In this document: piece by piece, positions 1 to 6,254 of the stretch
How the letters are laid out: each line of letters opens with the position of its first letter
Position numbering within the stretch: the stretch's first letter is position 1
NCBI GenBank assembly: GCA_902773195.1
Contig: CACYDL010000263.1
Span: forward strand, 1 to 14,969
Length of the DNA: 14,969 nt
Direction: 5' to 3'
Source of the DNA: an uncultured Lachnospiraceae bacterium
GTDB lineage: Bacteria; Bacillota_A; Clostridia; Lachnospirales; Lachnospiraceae
Notes under the pieces: model-generated
Told to the model about the DNA's origin: nothing
What the model saw: the letters and a program-made list of their open reading frames with translations, nothing else
Databases searched by the model: none
Program-made: the position numbers and the translations under genes

Positions 1-85
1 AGAAGGGGGGATTTGAACCCCCGCATCGCTCTCGCGATCTACACCCTTAGCAGGGGCGCCTCTTCGGCCACTTGAGTACTTCTCC
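1..85 (-). tRNA. tRNA-Ser (anticodon GCT), 3' end cut by window edge
   Basis: Read on the minus strand from 85 down, the sequence folds as a type II tRNA. The acceptor strand is GGAGAAG. The anticodon stem CGCCC/GGGTG closes the loop CTGCTAA, giving anticodon GCT (serine AGC/AGU codons). There is a long variable arm with stem ATCGC/GCGAT. The T arm is GGGGG-TTCAAAT-CCCCC. Only CTTCT of the 3' acceptor strand is inside the window, so the last two paired bases and the discriminator lie to the left. The long variable arm and the anticodon agree on serine. Confidence 0.95.
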
Positions 86-149
86 ATAAGACCGAAACGC
101 CATTCACCAAAGGTTTCACGCGGAAGCCTTTCGTGCTGTAAAAAAACGA

Positions 150-164
150 GCTCTTCATCAGAGC
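150..164 (-). other. Short hairpin plus T7 tract in the tRNA-Ser leader
   Basis: On the minus strand, GCTCT (164-160... read downward) and AGAGC form a 5-bp stem around a 5-nt loop. It is followed after three bases by seven Ts (146-140). The element begins at the predicted 5' end of the tRNA-Ser precursor, about 65 nt before the mature tRNA. It looks like a minimal intrinsic terminator or attenuator. The stem is short and would form only 15 nt into the transcript, so it may be just leader structure. Confidence 0.3.
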
Positions 165-172
165 ACTTTGTA

Positions 173-201
173 ATTATACCGAACGGAATTTTCATTGTCA
201 A
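173..201 (-). promoter_or_regulatory. Consensus sigma-A promoter for tRNA-Ser
   Basis: On the minus strand, TTGACA (201-196) and TATAAT (178-173) are both perfect consensus hexamers separated by exactly 17 bp. The upstream stretch 202-240 contains A-runs on the minus strand, as in an UP element. Transcription should start near 166, leaving a leader of about 80 nt before the mature tRNA at 85. No other gene could use it in this direction. Confidence 0.9.
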
Positions 202-268
202 TCAGAATTTCACCGCTTTTTTTGCTCGTTTTCCCTTATTTTACGCGGACTTTCGGGCCTTTCACCAG

Positions 269-302
269 ATGTTGCGCAGGGGTGCCGGCCGGACCGCAAC
301 AT
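269..302. other. GC-rich hairpin between the divergent tRNA genes
   Basis: ATGTTGCG (269-276) pairs with CGCAACAT (295-302), an 8-bp perfect stem enclosing an 18-nt GC-rich interior that itself contains the palindrome CCGGCCGG. No T-run follows on either strand, so this is not a standard terminator. The rest of the 86-395 gap holds only the two tRNA promoters and the tRNA-Ser leader; I see no protein gene in it. Confidence 0.4.
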
Positions 303-346
303 GTGCCTGAAACGCCCGCGGGGTCTGAAATTTGACAACTTTTAAA

Positions 347-375
347 TTGCTTTTGTGAGGGAAATGGGCTATACT
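347..375 (+). promoter_or_regulatory. Promoter for tRNA-Gly
   Basis: TTGCTT (347-352) and TATACT (370-375) are separated by 17 bp and lie about 20 bp before the mature tRNA. A perfect TTGACA at 332-337 is 32 bp from the -10 and cannot pair with it at normal spacing. Confidence 0.65.
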
Positions 376-395
376 GTCATATGTCAAGCGAATAG

Positions 396-466
396 GCGGA
401 TATAGTTCATCGGTAGAACACGTGCTTCCCAAGCATGAAAGGTGGGTTCGATTCCCATTATCCGCT
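396..466 (+). tRNA. tRNA-Gly (anticodon CCC)
   Basis: A complete 71-nt cloverleaf. The acceptor pair is GCGGATA/TATCCGC. The D stem is GTTC/GAAC with the conserved GG in the loop. The anticodon stem CGTGC/GCATG closes the loop TTCCCAA, giving anticodon CCC (glycine GGG codons). The variable loop has 4 nt, and the T arm GTGGG-TTCGATT-CCCAT contains one G-T pair. The discriminator is T, as usual for bacterial tRNA-Gly. The following bases are GCA, so the terminal CCA is not encoded and must be added enzymatically. Confidence 0.96.
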
Positions 467-470
467 GCAG

Positions 471-505
471 ATGCAGGACTCGTCTTCGGGTCCTGCATTT
501 TCTTT
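471..505 (+). terminator. Intrinsic terminator of tRNA-Gly
   Basis: ATGCAGGAC (471-479) pairs perfectly with GTCCTGCAT (490-498) around a 10-nt loop containing CTTCGG. A T-rich tail TTTTCTTT follows (498-505). It begins 4 nt after the tRNA and ends its transcript. Confidence 0.9.
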
Positions 506-636
506 CAGCCCGGCGGCCCCGGCCGGACGGGCCGCTGCAGGCGCGCGCACAGCCGCATACTCACAGCCTCATGCCGCAAAGCCGCTGCCGCGCATAACCG
601 CCGCCGCACACACAGCCGCAGGCATCCATTTCCATT

Positions 637-642
637 TATAAT
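637..642 (+). promoter_or_regulatory. Possible -10 box for the CoA-transferase gene
   Basis: A perfect TATAAT lies 24 bp before the start codon in an otherwise GC-rich spacer. No convincing -35 is present at 16-18 bp upstream (614-619 reads AGCCGC). If used, the 5' leader would be only about 15-20 nt. The rest of the 506-636 spacer is C-rich and G-poor and contains loose repeats of ACAGCCGCA; I see no gene in it. Confidence 0.4.
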
Positions 643-665
643 AAGAAAGCACAGAGTGAAACCCC

Positions 666-2177
666 ATGTATGAAGTAATGAGTTCTGACGAAGCCATCCG
701 GCTCATCCGCGACGGCGACTGCATCTGCGTCAATTCCTTTGTCGGGATCGAAAGTCCCGTCGAGCTCCACGAGGCGATCTACCGCCGCTACCAGAAAATG
801 CAGTCCCCGAACCACCTGACCATCGTCTCCAGCGCGGGCTTCGGCGTCTGGGACGAAAACCGCAACGCCGAGGGCTACATCCGCGACGGGGCGGTGGACA
901 GGCTGATCTGCGGCCACTTCGGCGCCATGCCCAGCACCAAGAAGATCGTTCTCGAGGACCGCTTCGAGGCGTACAATCTCCCCCTGGGCTGCATCTCCCA
1001 CGCGATCCGCGCCCAGGCGGGCGGCCTCCCCGGCGCGCTCTCCAAGGTGGGGCTCGACATCTTCGTGGATCCGCGCCTGGAGGGACCGGGCATCAACCGC
1101 CTCTCCATCGACGACTCCTTCGTCAAATACGTGGAGGTGGACGGCGAGGAGTTCCTGTATTACAAGGTTCCCAGGCTCACCGTCGCCCTGATCCGCGGCA
1201 CCGCCGCCGACCGCAAGGGGAACATTTCCTTTGACAACATGTTCATGTCGGGAGACGCCCTCTCCATCTGCCAGGCGGTCAAGGCCAACCACGGAAAGGT
1301 CATCGTGCAGGTCGACCAGCTGGTGGACACGCCGACGAGGCCCAGAAACACCATCATCCCGGGCTGTCTCGTGGACGCCATCGTCGTGACGGAGCCCGAG
1401 GCCAGAAACGACGCCTACACCGCCCTCACCGGCAGCTTCGAGATTCCCTACAGCGACTGGAACAGCTGGAGCGAGAAGATCGACGCCTCCTCGACCCGGC
1501 AGGCCAGAAACGACGCGGCCGGGAACATCATCGGCCGGCGCGCCGCCGCCGAGCTTCGGGTCGACGACATCGTCAACATCGGCATCGGGCTCCCTGAGAT
1601 GGTCTCGCGCCACGCGAGAAAGAACGGCATGCTCGATTCCATCACGCTCACGGTGGAATCCGGCGGAATCGGCGGCTTCCCCGTGTCGGGAGAGGCCTTC
1701 GGGGCGATGATCGGCGCGGCCTCCGTCTACGACATGGCCAACCAGTTCGATCTGTACGACAACGGAGGGCTGGATATCTGCTTCATGGGTGCGCTGGAGG
1801 TCGACAGGCACGGCAACGTCAACGCCCACCGCAGCGACGGCGCCTTCGCCGGCATCGGCGGATTCGCGAATATCACCGCGAAGACCCCCACGGTCGTCTT
1901 CTGCATGACCTTCAACACAAAGGGGCTCGAGGTGTCGCACAAAAAAGGAACCGTCACCATCGAGAAGGAAGGCTCGGTTCCCAAATTTGTCGACAAAGTC
2001 CGAAGCATCAGCTTCTCGGCGAAGCGGGCGGTCGAAAACGGCCAGAAGGTCCTCTACGTGACGGAGCGGTGCGTGTTCCGCCTCACGCCGAACGGCCTGA
2101 AGCTCATCGAGTCCTACCCGGGCATCGACGTAACCCGCGACATCCTGAAGCAGCTCCCCTTCGAGGTGGAGTTATAA
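666..2177 (+). CDS. Class I CoA-transferase, fused alpha/beta, acetate/propionate type
   Basis: The 503-residue protein should move CoA between acyl-CoAs and short-chain acids such as acetate, through a glutamyl-CoA thioester. Residues 1 to about 260 match the alpha half and about 275-503 the beta half, the single-chain arrangement of propionate CoA-transferase and YdiF. The likely catalytic Glu331 lies in TVESGGIGGFP, the expected ExGxxG motif. NIGIGLPEMVS (304-314) and DLYDNGGLDICFMGALEVD (362-380) are further family landmarks. The start at 666 has no good ribosome site; an in-frame ATG at 678 is an alternative. The gene stands alone, with a tRNA terminator upstream and a shared terminator downstream, so no partner identifies the acid. 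A role in fermentation end-product or carboxylic-acid metabolism is inferred. Confidence 0.88.
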   Translation: MYEVMSSDEAIRLIRDGDCICVNSFVGIESPVELHEAIYRRYQKMQSPNHLTIVSSAGFGVWDENRNAEGYIRDGAVDRLICGHFGAMPSTKKIVLEDRFEAYNLPLGCISHAIRAQAGGLPGALSKVGLDIFVDPRLEGPGINRLSIDDSFVKYVEVDGEEFLYYKVPRLTVALIRGTAADRKGNISFDNMFMSGDALSICQAVKANHGKVIVQVDQLVDTPTRPRNTIIPGCLVDAIVVTEPEARNDAYTALTGSFEIPYSDWNSWSEKIDASSTRQARNDAAGNIIGRRAAAELRVDDIVNIGIGLPEMVSRHARKNGMLDSITLTVESGGIGGFPVSGEAFGAMIGAASVYDMANQFDLYDNGGLDICFMGALEVDRHGNVNAHRSDGAFAGIGGFANITAKTPTVVFCMTFNTKGLEVSHKKGTVTIEKEGSVPKFVDKVRSISFSAKRAVENGQKVLYVTERCVFRLTPNGLKLIESYPGIDVTRDILKQLPFEVEL

Positions 2178-2205
2178 GGAGACAGCGGAAACCCGCGGGA
2201 TACAC

Positions 2206-2249
2206 CGGAAAACAGCAGAAAGCACCCGGAAACAGCAGAAAACAGCAGG
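2206..2249. repeat. Short imperfect tandem repeats after the CoA-transferase gene
   Basis: The unit CGGAAAACAGCAGAAA (2206-2221) recurs as CGGAAACAGCAGAAA (2227-2241), then as a partial copy ACAGCAGG (2242-2249). The stretch is purine-rich and lies between the stop codon and the terminator, in the 3' untranslated region. No protein-coding reading is convincing. Confidence 0.6.
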
Positions 2250-2255
2250 GATCAC

Positions 2256-2281
2256 AAAAGGCCGCGTCTCCGCGGCCTTTT
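2256..2281. terminator. Bidirectional intrinsic terminator
   Basis: AAAAGGCCGCG (2256-2266) pairs perfectly with CGCGGCCTTTT (2271-2281) around a TCTC loop. Because the stem is flanked by A-run and T-run, it can terminate transcription in both directions. It serves the CoA-transferase gene ending at 2177 and the convergent secreted-protein gene ending at 2294. Confidence 0.92.
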
Positions 2282-2293
2282 GTAGTTCAGCGG

Positions 2294-3790
2294 TCACCCG
2301 GCGAACCGGATCCCGTCGAACAGATCGTCGATGCTCTCTCCGGCCGTCGTCCTCGGCCATGAGACGCTGTCGATATAGAGTCTCACAATCCTGCCGTCCT
2401 CCAGGGTCACGTCGGACCAGGTCTCGTCGTCCGTCCGGAGCAGCGTGAGAACCGATCCCTCGGGAACCGCGCATTCCTCCAGTTCATTGCCGTCCCCGTC
2501 CACCTGTATGGCGGTGAATTCCTTCTTCACGGTAAGCTCCAGCGGATAGTTGTACATATACCAGCTGTCCAGCGCCTCCGGGAAGCCGTCCCGCCCCACG
2601 GTGTAGTGCCGCGACGCGGAGACCGTGCTCAGCATGCTGGTGTTCGTGTCGAGCACGAAATCCGTGGGAGAGGTCAGCGAGACAGTGCCGGCCCTCGAAT
2701 CGTCTTCGTTCAGCTCGAGGTGTCTTCCGGAGCCGACCACCGTGCCGAGGAAGACCGGTGAGCTCCGGTCCAGGGAGAACACGTACGTCGACCGGTAGTC
2801 GTTGTCCGTGGTGCCCTCCACATAGAGCGCCGTGACGTCGTCCGTGCGGATGACGGCGGCCTCGTATTCATAGCACCGGAAATCGTCCAGCGTCAGCGTC
2901 ACGTTGTCGTTGATCCGGATGTTGATCGACTCCCAGTCGTACCCGCTGAAGGTGCCGTCGATCTGAAGATGGTCCGTGGTCCCGTCGCCGTTCAGATCGA
3001 TATCGATATTCTCGTTCGCGGGAAGCTCCGACCCGCGGATCGCGGGAACGTCGAAATAGGCGTCGTTGAAGAGCGCCTCGTTTCCGGCGAAGGGAATCAG
3101 GACGTTCTGGCAGCCCTCGGCGTAGGAGACGAGCTCATAGTTGCCGAACCACAGGGCGACGCCCTCGTAACCCACCGTCCAGACCCAGTTGTCCGCGTTG
3201 GCCGGGCTCAGGCTCTCGCGCGGCTCGCTCCAGTCCGACCAGGGATATTTTTCGGCGAGCTTCTCCAGAACGGCCGCGGAGAAGGCCTCCGTGTCCTTCA
3301 CGACGTCGGTGACCGCGAGCTCTTCGCCCGTCGCCGGGTCGTAGTTCCAGGACCTGTAGGCAGTCCCCCCGTGTACGCCTCCGGTGTACATCCAGATCTT
3401 CACGAGAAGGCTCACCGCGTGATCATCGGCGCGCCGGATGTAGAGCCGGTGCTCGTTCGTGTGCGTCATGAAATCCTCCGGATCCCGCTTCTCGTCTTCC
3501 TTCGCGACGGCCAGGTCCTGCTCATAGGCGCTTTCCATCTCGTCGCAGTACGCGACGCTGAAATCGTTCAGGGCCTTTTCGAGCCCGGGGTACTCCTCTT
3601 TGAATTCCTCCGCGACGGAGAGCTGGGGATACTGGACGCTGCAGATCTCCCGGTCCGCTTCCGTCCCCCACTCCGTGTGGTAGATGGTGTGTTCGGCGAG
3701 GGCGATGGTGCCGGCCGACACCGGGACGGCGGCGAAAGCGGCAAGGGCCGCCAGAAGGACGAGCCTTCCTGTGAATCTCTTCCTGGTCAT
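2294..3790 (-). CDS. Secreted protein with DUF4163/DUF3298-like domains and a calcium-type loop
   Basis: The 498-residue protein starts with a signal peptide (KRFTGRLVLLAALAAFAAVPVSAG; probable cut near residue 26). There is no lipobox cysteine, so release or loose wall association is likely. Residues about 35-110 resemble DUF4163 (QYPQL, then a helix ending in a run of acidic residues). Residues 125-215 carry the DUF3298 signature YTGGVHGGTAYRSWNYD (135-151) followed by a TGEEL turn. These domains also occur in RsiV-type anti-sigma factors and near PdaC-type deacetylases. Residues 265-273 read DLNGDGTTD, a DxNxDG calcium-binding-type loop opening a beta-rich second half. The end may be SH3-like. 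The start is supported by AAAGGAG (3797-3803 region) ahead of the ATG. It follows the SseB gene by 60 nt with no visible terminator. I see no known catalytic domain. Confidence 0.7.
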   Translation of the reverse strand: MTRKRFTGRLVLLAALAAFAAVPVSAGTIALAEHTIYHTEWGTEADREICSVQYPQLSVAEEFKEEYPGLEKALNDFSVAYCDEMESAYEQDLAVAKEDEKRDPEDFMTHTNEHRLYIRRADDHAVSLLVKIWMYTGGVHGGTAYRSWNYDPATGEELAVTDVVKDTEAFSAAVLEKLAEKYPWSDWSEPRESLSPANADNWVWTVGYEGVALWFGNYELVSYAEGCQNVLIPFAGNEALFNDAYFDVPAIRGSELPANENIDIDLNGDGTTDHLQIDGTFSGYDWESINIRINDNVTLTLDDFRCYEYEAAVIRTDDVTALYVEGTTDNDYRSTYVFSLDRSSPVFLGTVVGSGRHLELNEDDSRAGTVSLTSPTDFVLDTNTSMLSTVSASRHYTVGRDGFPEALDSWYMYNYPLELTVKKEFTAIQVDGDGNELEECAVPEGSVLTLLRTDDETWSDVTLEDGRIVRLYIDSVSWPRTTAGESIDDLFDGIRFAG

Positions 3791-3850
3791 AGTGTTCTCC
3801 TTTCTTGAAAAATCTTTGATACCGTCAGTCCGCGGCGGGCAGGGCCCCTC

Positions 3851-4624
3851 TCACAGACCGGATTCCGCGATCTTCTTCATCTGTTCCCGCGTAAGAGGCA
3901 GAGAAAAGCCCAGCGGATTGATGATCATGACCTTTGCCTCCTGCACGAGCATGCCCTGAAGCTTCTCGAAGGGAACCTTCGCGGCGCGCATCTTTTTGCT
4001 TCCGGCGAATTTCTGCAGCTCCATCACGTCCGTGAAGGCCGGCTGCATCGCGTCCCCCTTCTGATTCTTGAGGAGCGGAACGCTGACCCGTTTGTTCTCC
4101 TCCGACGAGATCTCCATCGGAACCAGGAACTCCGCCCTCTTGAGATTGACGAGCATCTCCTCCTCCAGGTCATGGATCCCCGGCTTCTCGCCGAGAGGGA
4201 CGGGTCGTCTCATTTCCTGCATGAAATAGAGGCCGCAGAGCTGGAGCGCGGGGTTGAACAGGGGCCGCTTCGACGGCTCCATCTTGCTGAAGTCGGCCTG
4301 CTTCACCAGCGACGTGAGCTCCACCTCGACCGTCTGTCCCTCGTCGCCGTACAGGATCGTCGTCGCGCCGATGGAATAAAACGTCGAGTACATCCGCATG
4401 AAATCCTTATTCTCCACGCGCATGCCGATGATCACGATCTTCTCCTTCGCCTTTTCCTCGCCGAAGGCCTTTACCCCTTCCTCCGTCGAAAAAATCCATA
4501 CCTGATCGTTGAAGGACTCGGGATCGCAGGTCACGTAGGGCATTTTTGTCGCGCCGGAATAGGCGCAGAAAAGTCTCTCTTTTGTTCTCAGCGCCGTCAG
4601 CGCTCTGGCTTGTGTGATTGCCAT
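3851..4624 (-). CDS. SseB-family protein
   Basis: The 257-residue protein is probably cytoplasmic: no signal peptide or membrane segment is visible. Residues about 130-257 match the SseB C-terminal pattern: EEEMLVNLKRAEFLVPMEI, then VPLLKNQKGDAMQPAFTDVMELQKF, ending in the INPLGFSLPLTREQM motif (235-249). The N-terminal half (1-115) looks like a separate alpha/beta domain. SseB is named from enhanced serine sensitivity in Escherichia coli; the biochemical role is not established. AGAGGAG (4635-4641 on the plus strand as CTCCTCT) lies about 10 nt ahead of the ATG. Its own extended -10 promoter lies about 90 bp upstream, and read-through from the moxR genes is also possible. Confidence 0.75.
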   Translation of the reverse strand: MAITQARALTALRTKERLFCAYSGATKMPYVTCDPESFNDQVWIFSTEEGVKAFGEEKAKEKIVIIGMRVENKDFMRMYSTFYSIGATTILYGDEGQTVEVELTSLVKQADFSKMEPSKRPLFNPALQLCGLYFMQEMRRPVPLGEKPGIHDLEEEMLVNLKRAEFLVPMEISSEENKRVSVPLLKNQKGDAMQPAFTDVMELQKFAGSKKMRAAKVPFEKLQGMLVQEAKVMIINPLGFSLPLTREQMKKIAESGL

Positions 4625-4713
4625 CTGGTCTCGTCTCCTCTACTGTCTGTCGTGAAACCGCCTCCCGCCGGATGCGCTCCCATAAAACCGGCGCTCCATA
4701 CGGTGGTTCTGTT

Positions 4714-4722
4714 ATTATATCA
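4714..4722 (-). promoter_or_regulatory. Extended -10 promoter before the SseB gene
   Basis: The minus strand reads TGATATAAT (4722-4714), a TGn extended -10 with a perfect TATAAT. No good -35 lies 17 bp upstream, as is common for extended -10 promoters. The predicted start is about 85 nt before the SseB start codon and about 20-30 nt after the stop of the membrane-protein gene. The 20 bp from 4723 to 4704 match 16 of 20 positions in the moxR promoter region. Confidence 0.6.
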
Positions 4723-4741
4723 TGCCCGCCGTGCCCGCGCA

Positions 4742-6073
4742 TCACCCGTCGTACCGGGCTTTCTCATACCGGTCGTGGAGCTCCCGCATCGACTCCCTGC
4801 CGAAAAGGCCCGCGTTTTTCTCGATTTCCTCCGGCGTCTCCGACGCCCCCGGGGTCTCCTTCGACGCTTTCCGGATCGCCCGGCGGTACTCCCTCCGGAT
4901 GCGCTCCCGCTCCGTATCCGGCGCCGCTCTTCGTCTCCCCGGGACCAGTTTCTCCGAGATGTCGGGGAGGGACTCGGCGATGTCCCCGTCCTCGTCCTCC
5001 CGGTCCCTGAAACGGACGAAGACGTCCTTCACGCTCCGCAGGGACAGCCAGGCCGCCAGCAGCAGGACCAGGACAAACAGGACCTCCAGGGCCCTGTCGA
5101 GTACCGGGGCATATTTCCATGGCTCCCCGGTCTCCTCAAAACCGGCCAGGTCCTCCGGAAGGAACCCGCCGGTCACGGGCATCTCCTCCATCACCAGGCC
5201 CACGGCGGGGCCGACCCTTCCCTCGAAATCTCTCAGGTCCCGGTAGGGGCGCGCTCCCGCCGTGAGATACGCGGACAGCGCGGCGGGAACGACGGCGCTT
5301 GCGATCACGGCGGCGGCCGCCGCCGTCCCGATGGCCCTGATTCTCCGCGAGGGCATGCGGGACAGATAGCCGAGCCTTTTCAGATACCCTTCCGAGAGCG
5401 TCGCATGGCGGTAAAAGAGATACATCGCCCCGTAGGCGATAAAGCAGGCCGCGGCGATGCCGCAGTTCACCGGACAGGCGAACATCAGGGCGAAGAAGTA
5501 GAGCAGGGCGAACCAGACCAGCAGAGGCCTCGACGGCACGTCGAAGAGGTACTTCCGGGGCGTCCACTGAAGATCCCGGTCCCGCTTCGCCTGATTCCGG
5601 TCCGACTGGTTCAGCCTCACGAGAAGCACCGTGACGATGATCACCAGCGATTCCGCCGTCACGGCGAAGAAATACGCCTCCGGGACGAAGGACGCATACC
5701 GTATATCCGCGGCGTCCAGCAGGGCCTCCGCGGCTCGGACCTCCTGCCAGGGGAGAAGGCGCGACGCGGCCGTCGCCAGAAAATACGCCCCCGCCAGGGC
5801 GGCCGCGCCGATTCCCAGAAAGGCGCCGAGGGACCGGAACCGGCGGGCGGCGGCCCTGGCCGCTGCCGACGGCAGAAGAATCACCCAGGACGCCAGCCAG
5901 AGAGGCAGCATCATGCCGTCCGCCCTCGCGTCGCTCACCATATACAGAAAGGGAAGGACCGGCGCCAGCGCCATCACGGGAAAGACGATCCGGATGAACC
6001 CGCAGGCAGCGGAAATAAGGCGCGCGCTCCGCGCCTCCTGCCCCCTGCTTTCGTCGGCTCTCACAGATTCCAT
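4742..6073 (-). CDS. Multi-pass membrane protein with DUF4129-like C-terminal tail (MoxR/DUF58 module)
   Basis: From the ATG at 6073 the protein has 443 residues. About eight hydrophobic segments are visible (approximately 25-45, 55-73, 81-101, 131-152, 184-199, 202-221, 239-260 and 328-347). A charged cytoplasmic-type tail follows: RERIRREYRRAIRKA, then ETPGASETPEEIE, then RELHDRYEKARY at the end. This resembles DUF4129, which normally accompanies MoxR and DUF58 and often ends a transglutaminase protein. No transglutaminase Cys-His-Asp core is seen here. A GTG at 6130 would add 19 residues (462 in all), but its GGAGGG sits only 2-3 nt away and the added residues are translated tandem repeat; AGAGAGG four bases before the ATG at 6073 fits better. 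Function unknown; a role in envelope maturation is inferred from its neighbours. Confidence 0.7.
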   Translation of the reverse strand: MESVRADESRGQEARSARLISAACGFIRIVFPVMALAPVLPFLYMVSDARADGMMLPLWLASWVILLPSAAARAAARRFRSLGAFLGIGAAALAGAYFLATAASRLLPWQEVRAAEALLDAADIRYASFVPEAYFFAVTAESLVIIVTVLLVRLNQSDRNQAKRDRDLQWTPRKYLFDVPSRPLLVWFALLYFFALMFACPVNCGIAAACFIAYGAMYLFYRHATLSEGYLKRLGYLSRMPSRRIRAIGTAAAAAVIASAVVPAALSAYLTAGARPYRDLRDFEGRVGPAVGLVMEEMPVTGGFLPEDLAGFEETGEPWKYAPVLDRALEVLFVLVLLLAAWLSLRSVKDVFVRFRDREDEDGDIAESLPDISEKLVPGRRRAAPDTERERIRREYRRAIRKASKETPGASETPEEIEKNAGLFGRESMRELHDRYEKARYDG

Positions 6074-6254
6074 AGCGCCTCTCTTTTCCCTTCCGGCGTT
6101 CCCCCGCTTCTTTTCCGGATCTTCTGACACTTCCCTCCGAACCGCCTCGCGTTTCCCTTCCGGATCTGCTTATACTTCTCTTCCGGAGCGCCTCGCGCTT
6201 CCCTTCCGGATCCTCTTACATTTCTCTCCGAATCTCGCCTCACGCTTCCCTTCT
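6074..6254 (-). repeat. 46/47-bp tandem repeat between DUF58 and the membrane-protein gene
   Basis: The core CCTCGCGTTTCCCTTCCGGAT (first 20 bases: plus strand 6145-6164) recurs at 6191 and, diverged, at 6238, giving spacings of 46 and 47 bp. A further partial copy begins at 6078. Flanking parts (CTTATACTTCTCTTCCGGA, CTTACATTTCTCTCCGAA) repeat as well. The last copy runs into the DUF58 stop region. The unit length is not a multiple of three, so each copy shifts the reading frame. A 60-codon minus-strand frame opens at a GTG (6243) overlapping the DUF58 stop as GTGA and runs through the repeats to 6061; its arginine/lysine/glycine-rich product has no recognisable domain. Confidence 0.75.

Noticed and set aside
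332..337. TTGACA as the -35 box of tRNA-Gly
   Set aside because: It is 32 bp from the only good -10 (370-375); TTGCTT at 347-352 has the correct 17-bp spacing.
262..498. Minus-strand 78-codon frame containing the string NGNRTHLSCLGS
   Set aside because: It is translated antisense of tRNA-Gly and its terminator; this peptide is a well-known artefact in gene predictions over tRNAs.
422..673. Plus-strand frames of 83 and 68 codons
   Set aside because: They start inside the tRNA-Gly gene, run through its terminator and have no domain or ribosome site.
636..1940. Minus-strand 434-codon frame opposite the CoA-transferase gene
   Set aside because: Antisense shadow caused by GC-biased third codon positions; the composition is rich in Asp, Val, Arg and Ala with no family signature, while the plus-strand protein is a clear CoA-transferase.
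2206..2249. Short repeats as a CRISPR array
   Set aside because: Units are about 15 bp with spacers of only about 5 bp, imperfect, and no cas gene is nearby.
4172..6127. Plus-strand 651-codon frame
   Set aside because: Arg/His/Pro/Gly-rich low-complexity product, antisense to the SseB and membrane-protein genes; no ribosome site or recognisable domain.
6130..6130. GTG at 6130 as start of the membrane protein
   Set aside because: Its GGAGGG lies only 2-3 nt away, too close for normal use, and the extra 19 residues are translated repeat. ATG at 6073 is preferred, though 6130 cannot be excluded.
6061..6243. 60-codon minus-strand frame starting GTGA over the DUF58 stop, as a real small protein
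   Set aside because: It is a translation of the 46/47-bp tandem repeat, strongly basic and without a hydrophobic core or domain. Kept as a finding about coupling, not as a gene.
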